Shown piece by piece: positions 1 to 5,268 of a stretch of 5,268 bases of DNA. The stretch spans positions 1-5,268 of the forward strand of contig JAEWMV010000128.1 of NCBI GenBank assembly GCA_023393045.1, given 5' to 3'. Both the position numbers and the translations under genes were made by a program. The stretch's first letter is position 1. Every line of letters begins with the position of its first letter. Below the pieces are notes generated by a model that had not been told where the DNA came from, searched no databases, and was given only the letters and a program-made list of their open reading frames with translations. The stretch comes from Bacillota bacterium (lineage in GTDB: Bacteria; Bacillota; Clostridia; Christensenellales; CAG-138).

Positions 1-849
1 CATCCGAGCCTCAGCGGGATTTATGTGCTTGGTGTTGAATGTGACGGCGCTGCATACCATTCTGCAAGGACTGCACGGGAAAGAGACCGTTTGCGTCAAG
101 AAGTTCTTGAAAATATGGGGTGGAATATCTACCGCATATGGTCAACCGACTGGATCAAAGACCCTCGGACTGAAGGCGAGGCACTTATTGCCGCAATTAA
201 TGATGCAGTCGCTAATTATGGAGATACTTCAAAATTTGAGTCTTCAGTTGATATGTCAGACGATGAACCAGAAGCCGACGACTTTGTGTCTGTCGATAAA
301 AAGGAAGTGAGTATTACTGAACAAGTAAATCCTTACTCCTTTGCAGAAGCGAAAATAACAAACTTAAACACATTGCCACGCAACTCCAGCGGATATTTGG
401 ACATCGCTGATTGCATTATGGCATATGTGAATAATGAGTTTCCTATGCATTATGAATTGCTCTGCCAAAGGCTTGCGCCGCTTTATGGAAATGAAAAAGC
501 AACGGTTAAAGTTCGGCGCGAAGTCGACTATGGCATAAACCGTTTACGCGGAAAATTAATCAAAAAAGGGGACTTCCTCTATCCTGCCGGGTGGCAAAAA
601 ATCACAGTGCGAGTTCCTAATACGCGTAGAATCGGTCATATTGCCGTAGAAGAAATTGCAGAAGCAATGAATACTATTCTCCAAGGGGCTGTTGGTAGCA
701 CACGAGAAGGTCTGTGTGTGGAAACAACACGAGTCTATGGCTGGCAGCGGATGACACAGGGTATTGGAGCGTCTATGTACGCCGCTTGTGATTTATTGAT
801 AAAACAGGGTAGGGCGCAAGAAATTGATGGGAAGATTGTGCTGAAATAG
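1..849 (+). CDS. C-terminal part of a DUF4011/DUF3320-type helicase-nuclease (5' truncated by window edge)
   Basis: The reading frame is open from base 1 to the TAG at 847-849 (282 codons), so the GTG at 25 is internal and the true start lies upstream. Residues 9-52 carry the block LGVECDG..YH, then RDRLRQEVLE and GWNIYRIWSTDW, typical of the Vsr/MTES-like PD-(D/E)XK nuclease domain in large superfamily I helicases with an N-terminal DUF4011; E13 and D15 are the likely metal-binding acidic residues seen here. An acidic linker (about 75-105) follows. Residues 125-205 look like a winged-helix segment, and 208-280 match DUF3320 (IAVEEIAEAM, then YGWQRMTQGIG). Such proteins usually exceed 1,000 residues, so the helicase motor would lie off the left edge. 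Role, inferred: DNA processing or defence against foreign DNA. Base composition is much AT-richer than the genes to the right, which suggests horizontal transfer. Family call is fairly firm, biological role is not. Confidence 0.8.
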   Translation, partial: HPSLSGIYVLGVECDGAAYHSARTARERDRLRQEVLENMGWNIYRIWSTDWIKDPRTEGEALIAAINDAVANYGDTSKFESSVDMSDDEPEADDFVSVDKKEVSITEQVNPYSFAEAKITNLNTLPRNSSGYLDIADCIMAYVNNEFPMHYELLCQRLAPLYGNEKATVKVRREVDYGINRLRGKLIKKGDFLYPAGWQKITVRVPNTRRIGHIAVEEIAEAMNTILQGAVGSTREGLCVETTRVYGWQRMTQGIGASMYAACDLLIKQGRAQEIDGKIVLK

Positions 850-903
850 ACACCCAGCTCTCGCGGTTGATTGGTAGCCGTTAAATCGGGTCAAAAATTG
901 AAC

Positions 904-939
904 AGATAGGCGCTATCCCTTGCGGGACAACGCCTATCT
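904..939. repeat. 36-bp imperfect palindrome between convergent genes, possible bidirectional terminator
   Basis: The arms AGATAGGCG (904-912) and CGCCTATCT (931-939) are perfect inverted repeats. Inside them TCCC (916-919) pairs with GGGA (924-927) around a TTGC loop. Overall 14 of 16 positions pair, with two symmetric C/A mismatches. It lies in the 174-base gap between the helicase-type gene (ends 849) and the M20 gene (ends 1024 on the other strand). On the minus strand a TTTTT run begins six bases after the stem; on the plus strand only a weak T-rich stretch follows. It could end transcription from one or both sides, or be a REP/MITE-like dispersed repeat. I see no second copy in this window, and no gene or clear promoter in the rest of the gap. 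Confidence 0.5.
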
Positions 940-1023
940 CTTGCATTTCCGTATCGGTTTGGGGTATGGTTCAATAAGTCTCCCTATTAAACCGTGCTTT
1001 TTGCTTCCGGCGTTTTTCTTTAT

Positions 1024-2226
1024 CTATTTCAAATTCCTGCCCGCCTCGACCTCGGTTTTGGCCTCTTTTATCAGCGCGGGGTCGAGATAGAGGTCAATGG
1101 CCATGCGTGAAGCCACGTTGACGAATGTATGCAGCGCCTCGTAGGCGGCCTTCGAGTCGGCCATGGGCAGCGTGGCCTCCTCGTGCGGCGAGAAACCCAC
1201 GCCGTTTTCACAAATGCCCGCGCCCACGAGTATGCTCGGGCAAATATAGCTCACGTTGCCCACGTCCGAGGAGCCCGCGGAGACCTCCTCCCCACTTATG
1301 GGCACGCCCAGTGCCTCGATGTGCCTTTTGGCAAGGTTTCTGAGCGTTTTCGTGGCGAGAAAATTGTCAAAGGGCAAATCGGGCGATTCCGTCTCGAGCC
1401 GCGCGCCCGCCATATCCGCCGCGCCCTTGGCGATGGCGTTGACCTTCTCGCAGATTTCATCGAGATACGCGCGCTTTTCCGCGCGCACGAAAAAGTAGCA
1501 GCTCGCCCTGTCCGGTATGATGTTGGGCGCCTGCCCGCCTTCGGTGATGATGCCGTGTATGCGCGCGTCCGGCTTGAGCTGCTGGCGAAGCGCGCCTATG
1601 CCCACGAAGGTCTCTATCACCGCGTCCAGCGCGTTGACGCCGTCCCACGGGCTTGCGGCGGCGTGCGCCGCCTTGCCGTAAAACGTAAAACGATAGGAAT
1701 TGATGGCGAGCATCTTGTCCATGAAAACGGTGGAAGGCGTGGGATGGAACTGGATGGCAACATCCACGTCATCATAGAAGCCCTCGCGCGCGGCGATCAC
1801 CTTGCCGCCGTAGGTTTCCTCCGCGGGCGCGCCGATGACGCATACGCGCCCGTTCACATGTTTTAATAATTTGCTCAGCACGACCGCCGTGCCGCAGCAG
1901 TGCGCGGCAATCCAGTTGTGGCCACAGGCATGGGCGAGCTCTTTGTCGGGACCATAGCCCGGCAGCGCGTCGTACTCGGCGAGCAGCGTGATCAGGGGGC
2001 CTCCCCCATCGCCAAAGTCTGCGCGGAAGGCTGTTTCCTGCGAGCCCAAAGGATGGCGCACGCGAAAGCCGTTCGCGGCAAGATATTGGGCAAGATACTT
2101 CGAGGATTCATGCTCCTTGCCGCCCAATTCCGCATGCGTGAATAAATAATGGCAGATTTGTTCGATTTCCCGGGCAATATGTTGCTCTTCCTCACATGCG
2201 CGCGCGTAGAGCGCTTCCCTGTCCAT
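1024..2226 (-). CDS. M20-family metal-dependent amidohydrolase / dipeptidase
   Basis: A 400-residue cytoplasmic enzyme, full length for the family, with no signal peptide. It should hydrolyse an amide or peptide bond in a small substrate (dipeptide, N-acyl amino acid or similar) using two metal ions. Visible motifs are LLAEYDALPGYG (81-92), HACGHN (99-104), GAPAEETYGGK (132-142), QFHP (159-162), a lid/dimerisation domain starting near GKAAHAAASPWDG (184-196), GGQAPNIIPDR (230-240), and FSPHEE (345-350). Probable metal ligands are C101, H103, E137, H161 and H348, with E136 as catalytic base. The C-H-E-H spacings (2, 34, 24) match those I recall for the plant auxin-conjugate hydrolase ILL2, pointing to the M20D/ACY1L2-like branch. 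I chose the ATG at 2226 because AAAGGAA sits seven bases upstream; an in-frame TTG at 2295 lies inside a hairpin and is unlikely. Placed after peptide-transport genes, it may process imported substrates. Exact substrate unknown; AbgB-like activity is an alternative. Confidence 0.88.
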   Translation of the reverse strand: MDREALYARACEEEQHIAREIEQICHYLFTHAELGGKEHESSKYLAQYLAANGFRVRHPLGSQETAFRADFGDGGGPLITLLAEYDALPGYGPDKELAHACGHNWIAAHCCGTAVVLSKLLKHVNGRVCVIGAPAEETYGGKVIAAREGFYDDVDVAIQFHPTPSTVFMDKMLAINSYRFTFYGKAAHAAASPWDGVNALDAVIETFVGIGALRQQLKPDARIHGIITEGGQAPNIIPDRASCYFFVRAEKRAYLDEICEKVNAIAKGAADMAGARLETESPDLPFDNFLATKTLRNLAKRHIEALGVPISGEEVSAGSSDVGNVSYICPSILVGAGICENGVGFSPHEEATLPMADSKAAYEALHTFVNVASRMAIDLYLDPALIKEAKTEVEAGRNLK

Positions 2227-2233
2227 ATCGAAG

Positions 2234-2240
2234 TTCCTTT
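2234..2240 (-). promoter_or_regulatory. Ribosome binding site deciding the M20 gene start
   Basis: On the minus strand AAAGGAA is followed by seven bases (CTTCGAT) and then the ATG at 2226. This supports the ATG over the longer TTG-initiated frame from 2295, whose start overlaps the hairpin at 2284-2307 and whose extra 23 residues do not resemble the family. Confidence 0.7.
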
Positions 2241-2279
2241 CCGTTTCGATCCGGCATCCGCCTGCCGCGTTTCCCTTTG

Positions 2280-2307
2280 AAAAGGAGCCGCGCAAAAGCG
2301 CGGCTCC
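2280..2307 (-). terminator. Rho-independent terminator or attenuator between the DUF3899-like gene and the M20 gene
   Basis: GGAGCCGCGC and GCGCGGCTCC form a perfect 10-bp GC-rich stem (2284-2293 with 2298-2307) with a four-base loop. On the minus strand the stem is followed by TTTT (2283-2280) and then CAAAGGG. It begins 17 bases after the stop of the small membrane protein, as expected for a terminator of the transporter operon. The U-tract is short and only about 50 bases remain before the M20 ATG, where I see no convincing -35/-10 pair. Partial readthrough into M20 (attenuation), or an mRNA-stabilising hairpin, is therefore plausible. Confidence 0.7.
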
Positions 2308-2324
2308 GCCATGACGTTAAGTGC

Positions 2325-2747
2325 TTACGCGACCGGCGCGTTGAACAGCATGTCGAACACGAGGGCCGCCGCGAGATAGAAAAGCCCCACGAAAACGAGA
2401 TACCACATCGCGCCATGCCGCTTGCTTCCCTTCTCCTTCTTGTAATCGACGAAGGAGATGAACTTTTCTCCGCCCTTTTTAATGCGCATCACATGGAGTG
2501 TCGCGGCTATCGCATAGCTCGCGATATCAAAGAGGCCTTCGCCCGAAACGAGTGTGAGAAGCCCCACCCCGATGAGCAGCACCGCCGAGAGGAAGAATCC
2601 GTCGCACAGGAGCCTGTATATCCGCACAACGTCCGTTTCCTCAAATATGCCGCGCGCGGATATCACCAGCAACGCCGCCAGCGCGCCGAAGAGCAGCGCA
2701 CCGCCGTAGCGCAGATAGAGATTGGGTTTTCTTTCCTCCGGATTCAT
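2325..2747 (-). CDS. Small DUF3899-like membrane protein coupled to the transporter ATPase gene
   Basis: A 140-residue integral membrane protein of unknown function. Hydrophobic segments lie at about 13-32, 50-68 and 114-136. Between the second and third is a short amphipathic stretch and a basic, charged loop (RIKKGGEKF, DYKKEKGSKR). The pattern RLLCDGFFLSAVLLIGVGLLT followed after a few residues by GLFDIASY resembles the DUF3899 family of Gram-positive bacteria; this is recognition from memory, not a search. The ATG at 2747 is used here; a TTG two codons upstream (2753) overlaps the TGA of the preceding ATPase gene as TTGA, so translation is probably coupled to that gene whichever start is used. 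I see no good Shine-Dalgarno sequence before either. Position as the last gene before the hairpin suggests an accessory role with the transporter, but nothing in the sequence shows what it does. Confidence 0.75.
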   Translation of the reverse strand: MNPEERKPNLYLRYGGALLFGALAALLVISARGIFEETDVVRIYRLLCDGFFLSAVLLIGVGLLTLVSGEGLFDIASYAIAATLHVMRIKKGGEKFISFVDYKKEKGSKRHGAMWYLVFVGLFYLAAALVFDMLFNAPVA

Positions 2748-2749
2748 GC

Positions 2750-3790
2750 TCAATCCCGAAGGAGGGCGAGCATCTTCTCCCGCTCCGGCGTGTTGCAGCT
2801 CACAAAATGCCCCGGCAATATCTCATAGAGCTCCGGCTTTTCAACCGAGTAGTCATGCTCGAGCGCGGGCACATAGGTGATGCGCTTATGCCGCTTCTCG
2901 TAATGCGGGTCGGGCAGGGGAATCGCGGAGAGCAAGGATCGCGTGTACGGGTGGAACGGGTGCCGGAACAATTCGTCCGAATCGGCCATTTCCACGATTT
3001 TGCCATAGTACATGACGGCGATCCTATCCGAGAAATACTTCACCACGGAAAGGTCGTGCGCGATGAAGAGTATCGTGAGGCCCATGCGCGTGCGAAGCTC
3101 ATTCAAAAGGTTGATGACCTGCGCCTGTATGGACACGTCGAGCGCGGAGATGGGTTCGTCCGCGATGATCAGGTCAGGTTCGAGCACAATGGCGCGCGCG
3201 ATGCCGATGCGCTGCCTCTGCCCGCCCGAGAATTCGTGCGGGTAGCGCTCCTTATGCTCCTCGACAAGCCCCACCAGCTCGAGCACTTCCTTCACCTTCG
3301 CATCGACATAAGCCCTGTCGCGTATGCCGCGTATGGTGAGGCCCTCGGCGATGATCTCGCGCACGGTCATGCGCGGGTTGAGCGAGGCGATGGGGTCCTG
3401 GAAGATCATCTGCATTTTGGACATGACGCCGCTGTCTATGGCGGTTTTGTATTCCGCCGTGTCCGCCTCGAGCTTGGAGGCCAGCTCCGCCGCTTTTCTC
3501 CCGTCCCCGTCGCGCCGCACCTGCTTGATTTCTTCCCTTCTTCCGGGAACCCCCAGGCCGATGCGCTGTCCCTTGAAGAACACGTCGCCTGCGGTGCACT
3601 CGTAGAGCCTTATAATGGAGCGGCCGGTCGTGGTCTTGCCGCAGCCGGACTCGCCCACAAGGCCGAGCACCTCGCCCTTGTAGATGTTGAAGGAAACATC
3701 GTCCACCGCCTTGACGGTGGTGCCGCCGCGCATCTTAAAATATTGCTTGAGGTGCGAAACGTTGAGCAAAACTTCCCTGTTCTCACTCAT
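2750..3790 (-). CDS. oppF: OppF/DppF-type peptide ABC transporter ATP-binding protein
   Basis: A complete 346-residue ATPase subunit that would sit on the cytoplasmic face of a peptide importer and pair with the OppD-like protein encoded just upstream. Seen in order: Walker A GESGCGKTT (46-54), Q-loop FQDP (Q131), signature SGGQRQ (188-193), Walker B LIIADE (207-212), D-loop SALD (215-218), and switch histidine H245 (AHDLS). An oligo_HPY-type C-terminal extension starts near HPFHPYTRSLLSAIP (277-291) and ends with PGHFVSCN. All catalytic residues are present. Walker A lysine to Q-loop glutamine is 79 residues; about 45 is usual in E. coli OppF as I recall it, so about 34 extra charged residues lie near 84-118. 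The ATG at 3790 overlaps the upstream gene by 8 bases and has GGAGGTGA seven bases before it. The substrate (oligopeptide, dipeptide or, less likely, nickel or sugar) cannot be told from the ATPase. Confidence 0.93.
   Translation of the reverse strand: MSENREVLLNVSHLKQYFKMRGGTTVKAVDDVSFNIYKGEVLGLVGESGCGKTTTGRSIIRLYECTAGDVFFKGQRIGLGVPGRREEIKQVRRDGDGRKAAELASKLEADTAEYKTAIDSGVMSKMQMIFQDPIASLNPRMTVREIIAEGLTIRGIRDRAYVDAKVKEVLELVGLVEEHKERYPHEFSGGQRQRIGIARAIVLEPDLIIADEPISALDVSIQAQVINLLNELRTRMGLTILFIAHDLSVVKYFSDRIAVMYYGKIVEMADSDELFRHPFHPYTRSLLSAIPLPDPHYEKRHKRITYVPALEHDYSVEKPELYEILPGHFVSCNTPEREKMLALLRD
3416..3556 (-). other. Extra charged segment between Walker A and Q-loop of the OppF-like ATPase
   Basis: Codons for residues 79-125 of the OppF-like protein. 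About 34 residues in this stretch exceed the usual distance between Walker A and the Q-loop. The stretch is rich in Arg, Lys, Glu and Asp (GRREEIKQVRRDGDGR, then a probable helix AAELASKLEADTAEYKTAI) and rejoins the normal fold at MQMIFQDP. The frame is intact across it, so it is a genuine insertion in the ATPase core rather than a frameshift. The limits are approximate because they rest on a remembered alignment. Confidence 0.6.
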
Positions 3791-5268
3791 TTGTGTTCAC
3801 CTCCAAGCTCTGCATCCTTTTGATTCGATCGGTCACGATTTTGGGCGGCTCCGCATGCGGTGCGTCGGGATGGAGCAGCCATGTCGCGGCCTTATGCGTG
3901 GGCGTAATGTCGAAGAAAGGCGGTTCCTCCTCGAAATCGATCTGCATGGCGTACTTGTTGCGCTCCGCGAACGCATCCCCCTTGGGCGGGAAAATCATGT
4001 TCGGCGGCGTGCCGGGTATGGCGCCCAGTTTTTCCTTCGTGTCCAGATCGGGCATGGAGGCGAGCAGCGCCCAGGTGTAGGGATGGGAGGGCTGGTAGAA
4101 CACCTCGTCCACCGAGCCGTACTCGACGATTTTGCCCGCGTACATAACCGCGATCTGATCCGCCATGTTGGCGACGACGCCAAGGTCGTGCGTAATGAAG
4201 ATGACGGAAAGCCCGCGCCCCTTCTTCAGGCCGTTGATCAAATCCAGTATCTGCGCCTGAATGGTCACGTCGAGCGCCGTCGTCGGCTCGTCGCAAATGA
4301 GGATATCCGGGTTGGCGCTCAGCGCGATGGCGATGACGATCCTCTGGCGCATACCGCCTGAGAACTGGAAGGGGTATTGGTAGTAACGCTTGCGCGCGTC
4401 GGTGATGCCCACCTCTTCCATCAGGTCAATCGCGTGCTTTTTGGCGATGCGCTTCGTGACGCGATAGACCATGCGCGAGGACTGGAGCTTGATGAAGCTG
4501 ACCATCTTCATAGCCAGATCGCGATAATCGATCTCGTCTGCGCTCTTGAGCTGCGCCGAATAGGAATCGCGTATGCGGATGAGTATGGTGCTCACGTTGG
4601 CGCGGTACATATCGAGGTCGCCGCTGCCAATGAGTTCCCTGTCCTTGCGCTTGAGGCGCTTTTTGCCCGCGATGTGCCGCATGCGCAGATAGCTTGCGAT
4701 CGCCGCGTCAATGCTGGAGTGGAAGGTGTAGGCGAAGCTGTCCTTCACGATGGCGAGCTTGTCAAGGGAGTTTTCCACCGCCGCGGTGAGCTCGTGCGCA
4801 ATATGATGGCACTGCGCGGGCGTGGTGGAATCATCCTTGAAATAGGGCAGGTATTTGTCGATCAAATCGATAACGCCCTGCTTTTTGCCCATCGCCCGTT
4901 CGTGGGAGAGCTTGATGGCCGCCGCCGCGTCCTCGAGGAACGCATCCATAAAGGACGTGTTCATGTAGTTGCGCACGGTGTCGTTGAGCAATTGTATGTT
5001 GCCCGATTCCAGCGGCTTGCCGGAATAGAGCAGATAGTAGCCCATCGCGAAGAAATCGGGCTTGGGCTCGGCTTCCGCCCTGGCGTAGATTTCGCGCACG
5101 GCGGTGAGCGCTTCCCTGAGCGTCTCCTTGTTGCCCTCGTCCACATATTTGTCGAGCGCGGCGGCGAGCGCGTCTATCCGGCTCTGCAGCGGCCCGTCCT
5201 TTTTGACGAGATACTCGTGATAGGTCCTGTGCATGTTTTTCACGAGGACTTCGCGTATGCTCTTAGCC
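3783..5268 (-). CDS. oppD: OppD/DppD-type peptide ABC transporter ATP-binding protein with large insertion (N-terminus off window)
   Basis: The frame is open to the right edge, so the GTG at 5243 is probably internal and the Walker A and Q-loop parts lie outside. Numbering from that GTG: the start, with the eight codons before it (AKSIREVL), looks like the segment just after a Q-loop. Residues about 15-260 are a helical insertion. The ATPase resumes at IAKKHAIDLMEEVGI, then signature SGGMRQ (295-300), Walker B ILICDE (314-319), D-loop TALD (322-325) and H352 (THDLG). An oligo_HPY C-terminus follows (QPSHPYTWALLASMPDL, IPGTPPNMIFPPKG). The family usually has four cysteines here that can bind a 4Fe-4S cluster; all are replaced (D423, N429, D436, T454). 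The gene overlaps the OppF-like gene by 8 bases. Role: energises peptide import as a heterodimer with the OppF-like subunit. Family call is firm, substrate is unknown. Confidence 0.92.
   Translation of the reverse strand, partial: AKSIREVLVKNMHRTYHEYLVKKDGPLQSRIDALAAALDKYVDEGNKETLREALTAVREIYARAEAEPKPDFFAMGYYLLYSGKPLESGNIQLLNDTVRNYMNTSFMDAFLEDAAAAIKLSHERAMGKKQGVIDLIDKYLPYFKDDSTTPAQCHHIAHELTAAVENSLDKLAIVKDSFAYTFHSSIDAAIASYLRMRHIAGKKRLKRKDRELIGSGDLDMYRANVSTILIRIRDSYSAQLKSADEIDYRDLAMKMVSFIKLQSSRMVYRVTKRIAKKHAIDLMEEVGITDARKRYYQYPFQFSGGMRQRIVIAIALSANPDILICDEPTTALDVTIQAQILDLINGLKKGRGLSVIFITHDLGVVANMADQIAVMYAGKIVEYGSVDEVFYQPSHPYTWALLASMPDLDTKEKLGAIPGTPPNMIFPPKGDAFAERNKYAMQIDFEEEPPFFDITPTHKAATWLLHPDAPHAEPPKIVTDRIKRMQSLEVNTNE
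3797..3804 (-). promoter_or_regulatory. Ribosome binding site of the OppF-like gene
   Basis: GGAGGTGA on the minus strand lies inside the last codons of the OppD-like gene, seven bases (AACACAA) before the ATG at 3790. It is a near-perfect Shine-Dalgarno sequence, so the second ATPase can initiate efficiently while also being coupled to the first by the 8-base overlap ATGAGTGA. Confidence 0.8.
4464..5201 (-). other. About 250-residue helical insertion inside the OppD-like ATPase domain
   Basis: In E. coli OppD, as I recall it, about 59 residues separate the Q-loop glutamine from the signature motif. Here roughly 250 more lie between the post-Q-loop segment at the window edge and SGGMRQ. The insertion (about residues 15-260 from the GTG at 5243) is predominantly helix-forming, with many Ala, Leu, Lys and Glu, no obvious transmembrane segment, and no motif of a known enzyme family that I recognise. 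Notable stretches are a histidine cluster CHHIAHE (145-151), a basic patch AGKKRLKRKDRE (192-203) and aromatic runs such as FFAMGYYLLY (64-73). Base composition and frame continue smoothly into the ATPase, so it does not look like an assembly error. Function unknown; boundaries approximate. Confidence 0.65.

Noticed and set aside
23..310. 95-codon frame overlapping the helicase-nuclease tail on the same strand
   Set aside because: The alternative frame holds conserved nuclease and DUF3320 motifs and is open from base 1; this one lacks any motif.
864..880. Small stem just after the helicase-type gene (CGGTT with AGCCG) as its terminator
   Set aside because: Only five pairs including one G-T pair, a seven-base loop and no T-run; too weak to call.
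980..1020. Possible terminator immediately downstream of the M20 gene
   Set aside because: The bases CCG/CGG and GC/GC can pair only with bulges, and the T-runs do not follow a stable stem on the minus strand.
1129..1866. 245-codon open frame on the plus strand, antisense to the M20 gene
   Set aside because: The opposite strand holds all M20 motifs in order. The plus-strand translation is rich in Arg, Ala, Gly and His with no recognisable domain, as expected for a mirror frame in GC-rich DNA.
2227..2295. N-terminal extension of the M20 gene from a TTG at 2295
   Set aside because: The TTG lies within the hairpin stem and loop, there is no suitable ribosome binding site, and the ATG at 2226 has AAAGGAA at ideal spacing and fits the family N-terminus.
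2196..2828. 210-codon open frame on the plus strand across the DUF3899-like gene and hairpin
   Set aside because: It reads through the terminator hairpin and opposite a protein with clear membrane segments; composition fits an antisense shadow.
2807..3823. 338-codon open frame on the plus strand, antisense to the OppF-like gene
   Set aside because: It mirrors a clear ABC ATPase with a full motif set and a good ribosome binding site. Its own translation has unusual composition and no known motif, so it is an antisense shadow.
3684..4361. 225-codon open frame on the plus strand, antisense to the two ATPase genes
   Set aside because: It spans the junction of two real genes on the other strand, has no convincing ribosome binding site and shows only low-complexity Arg/Val/Gly-rich sequence.
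5241..5243. GTG at 5243 as the true start of the OppD-like gene
   Set aside because: The frame stays open to the window edge, the residues before it fit the segment after a Q-loop, and an OppD protein starting here would lack Walker A and the Q-loop.

Overview
The window looks like a piece of a chromosome or contig from a Gram-positive anaerobe of the Clostridia type (Firmicutes). This is an inference from three things: the peptide-transporter ATPases resemble clostridial ones, a DUF3899-like membrane protein is coupled to them, and ribosome binding sites are strong (GGAGGTGA, AAAGGAA). No rRNA, tRNA, CRISPR array or recognisable transposase is present.

Left part (1-849, plus strand): the 3' end of a large gene whose start lies outside the window. 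The visible part carries the end of a Vsr/MTES-type nuclease domain and a C-terminal DUF3320-like region, the tail of large DUF4011-type superfamily I helicase-nuclease proteins. By eye it is clearly AT-richer (about mid-40s % GC) than the rest (about 60% GC), so it may belong to an accessory or defence island. The 174-base gap that follows separates two convergent genes and holds a 36-base imperfect palindrome.

Right part (1024-5268, minus strand): a tightly packed transport operon, transcribed right to left. In order it encodes an OppD/DppD-type ABC ATPase (N-terminus off the right edge), an OppF/DppF-type ABC ATPase (8-base overlap), a small DUF3899-like membrane protein (stop and start codons overlapping), a strong hairpin, and then an M20-family amidohydrolase/dipeptidase. 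The likely logic is that the two ATPases power uptake of peptides and the M20 enzyme cleaves small amide or peptide substrates inside the cell, with the hairpin lowering or separating M20 expression. The permeases and binding protein are not in view.

The most unusual item is the OppD-like ATPase. About 250 extra, mostly helical residues are inserted inside the helical subdomain of its ATPase domain, and all four cysteines that usually mark the C-terminal oligo_HPY region are replaced. Its OppF partner carries a smaller extra segment of about 34 residues before its Q-loop.
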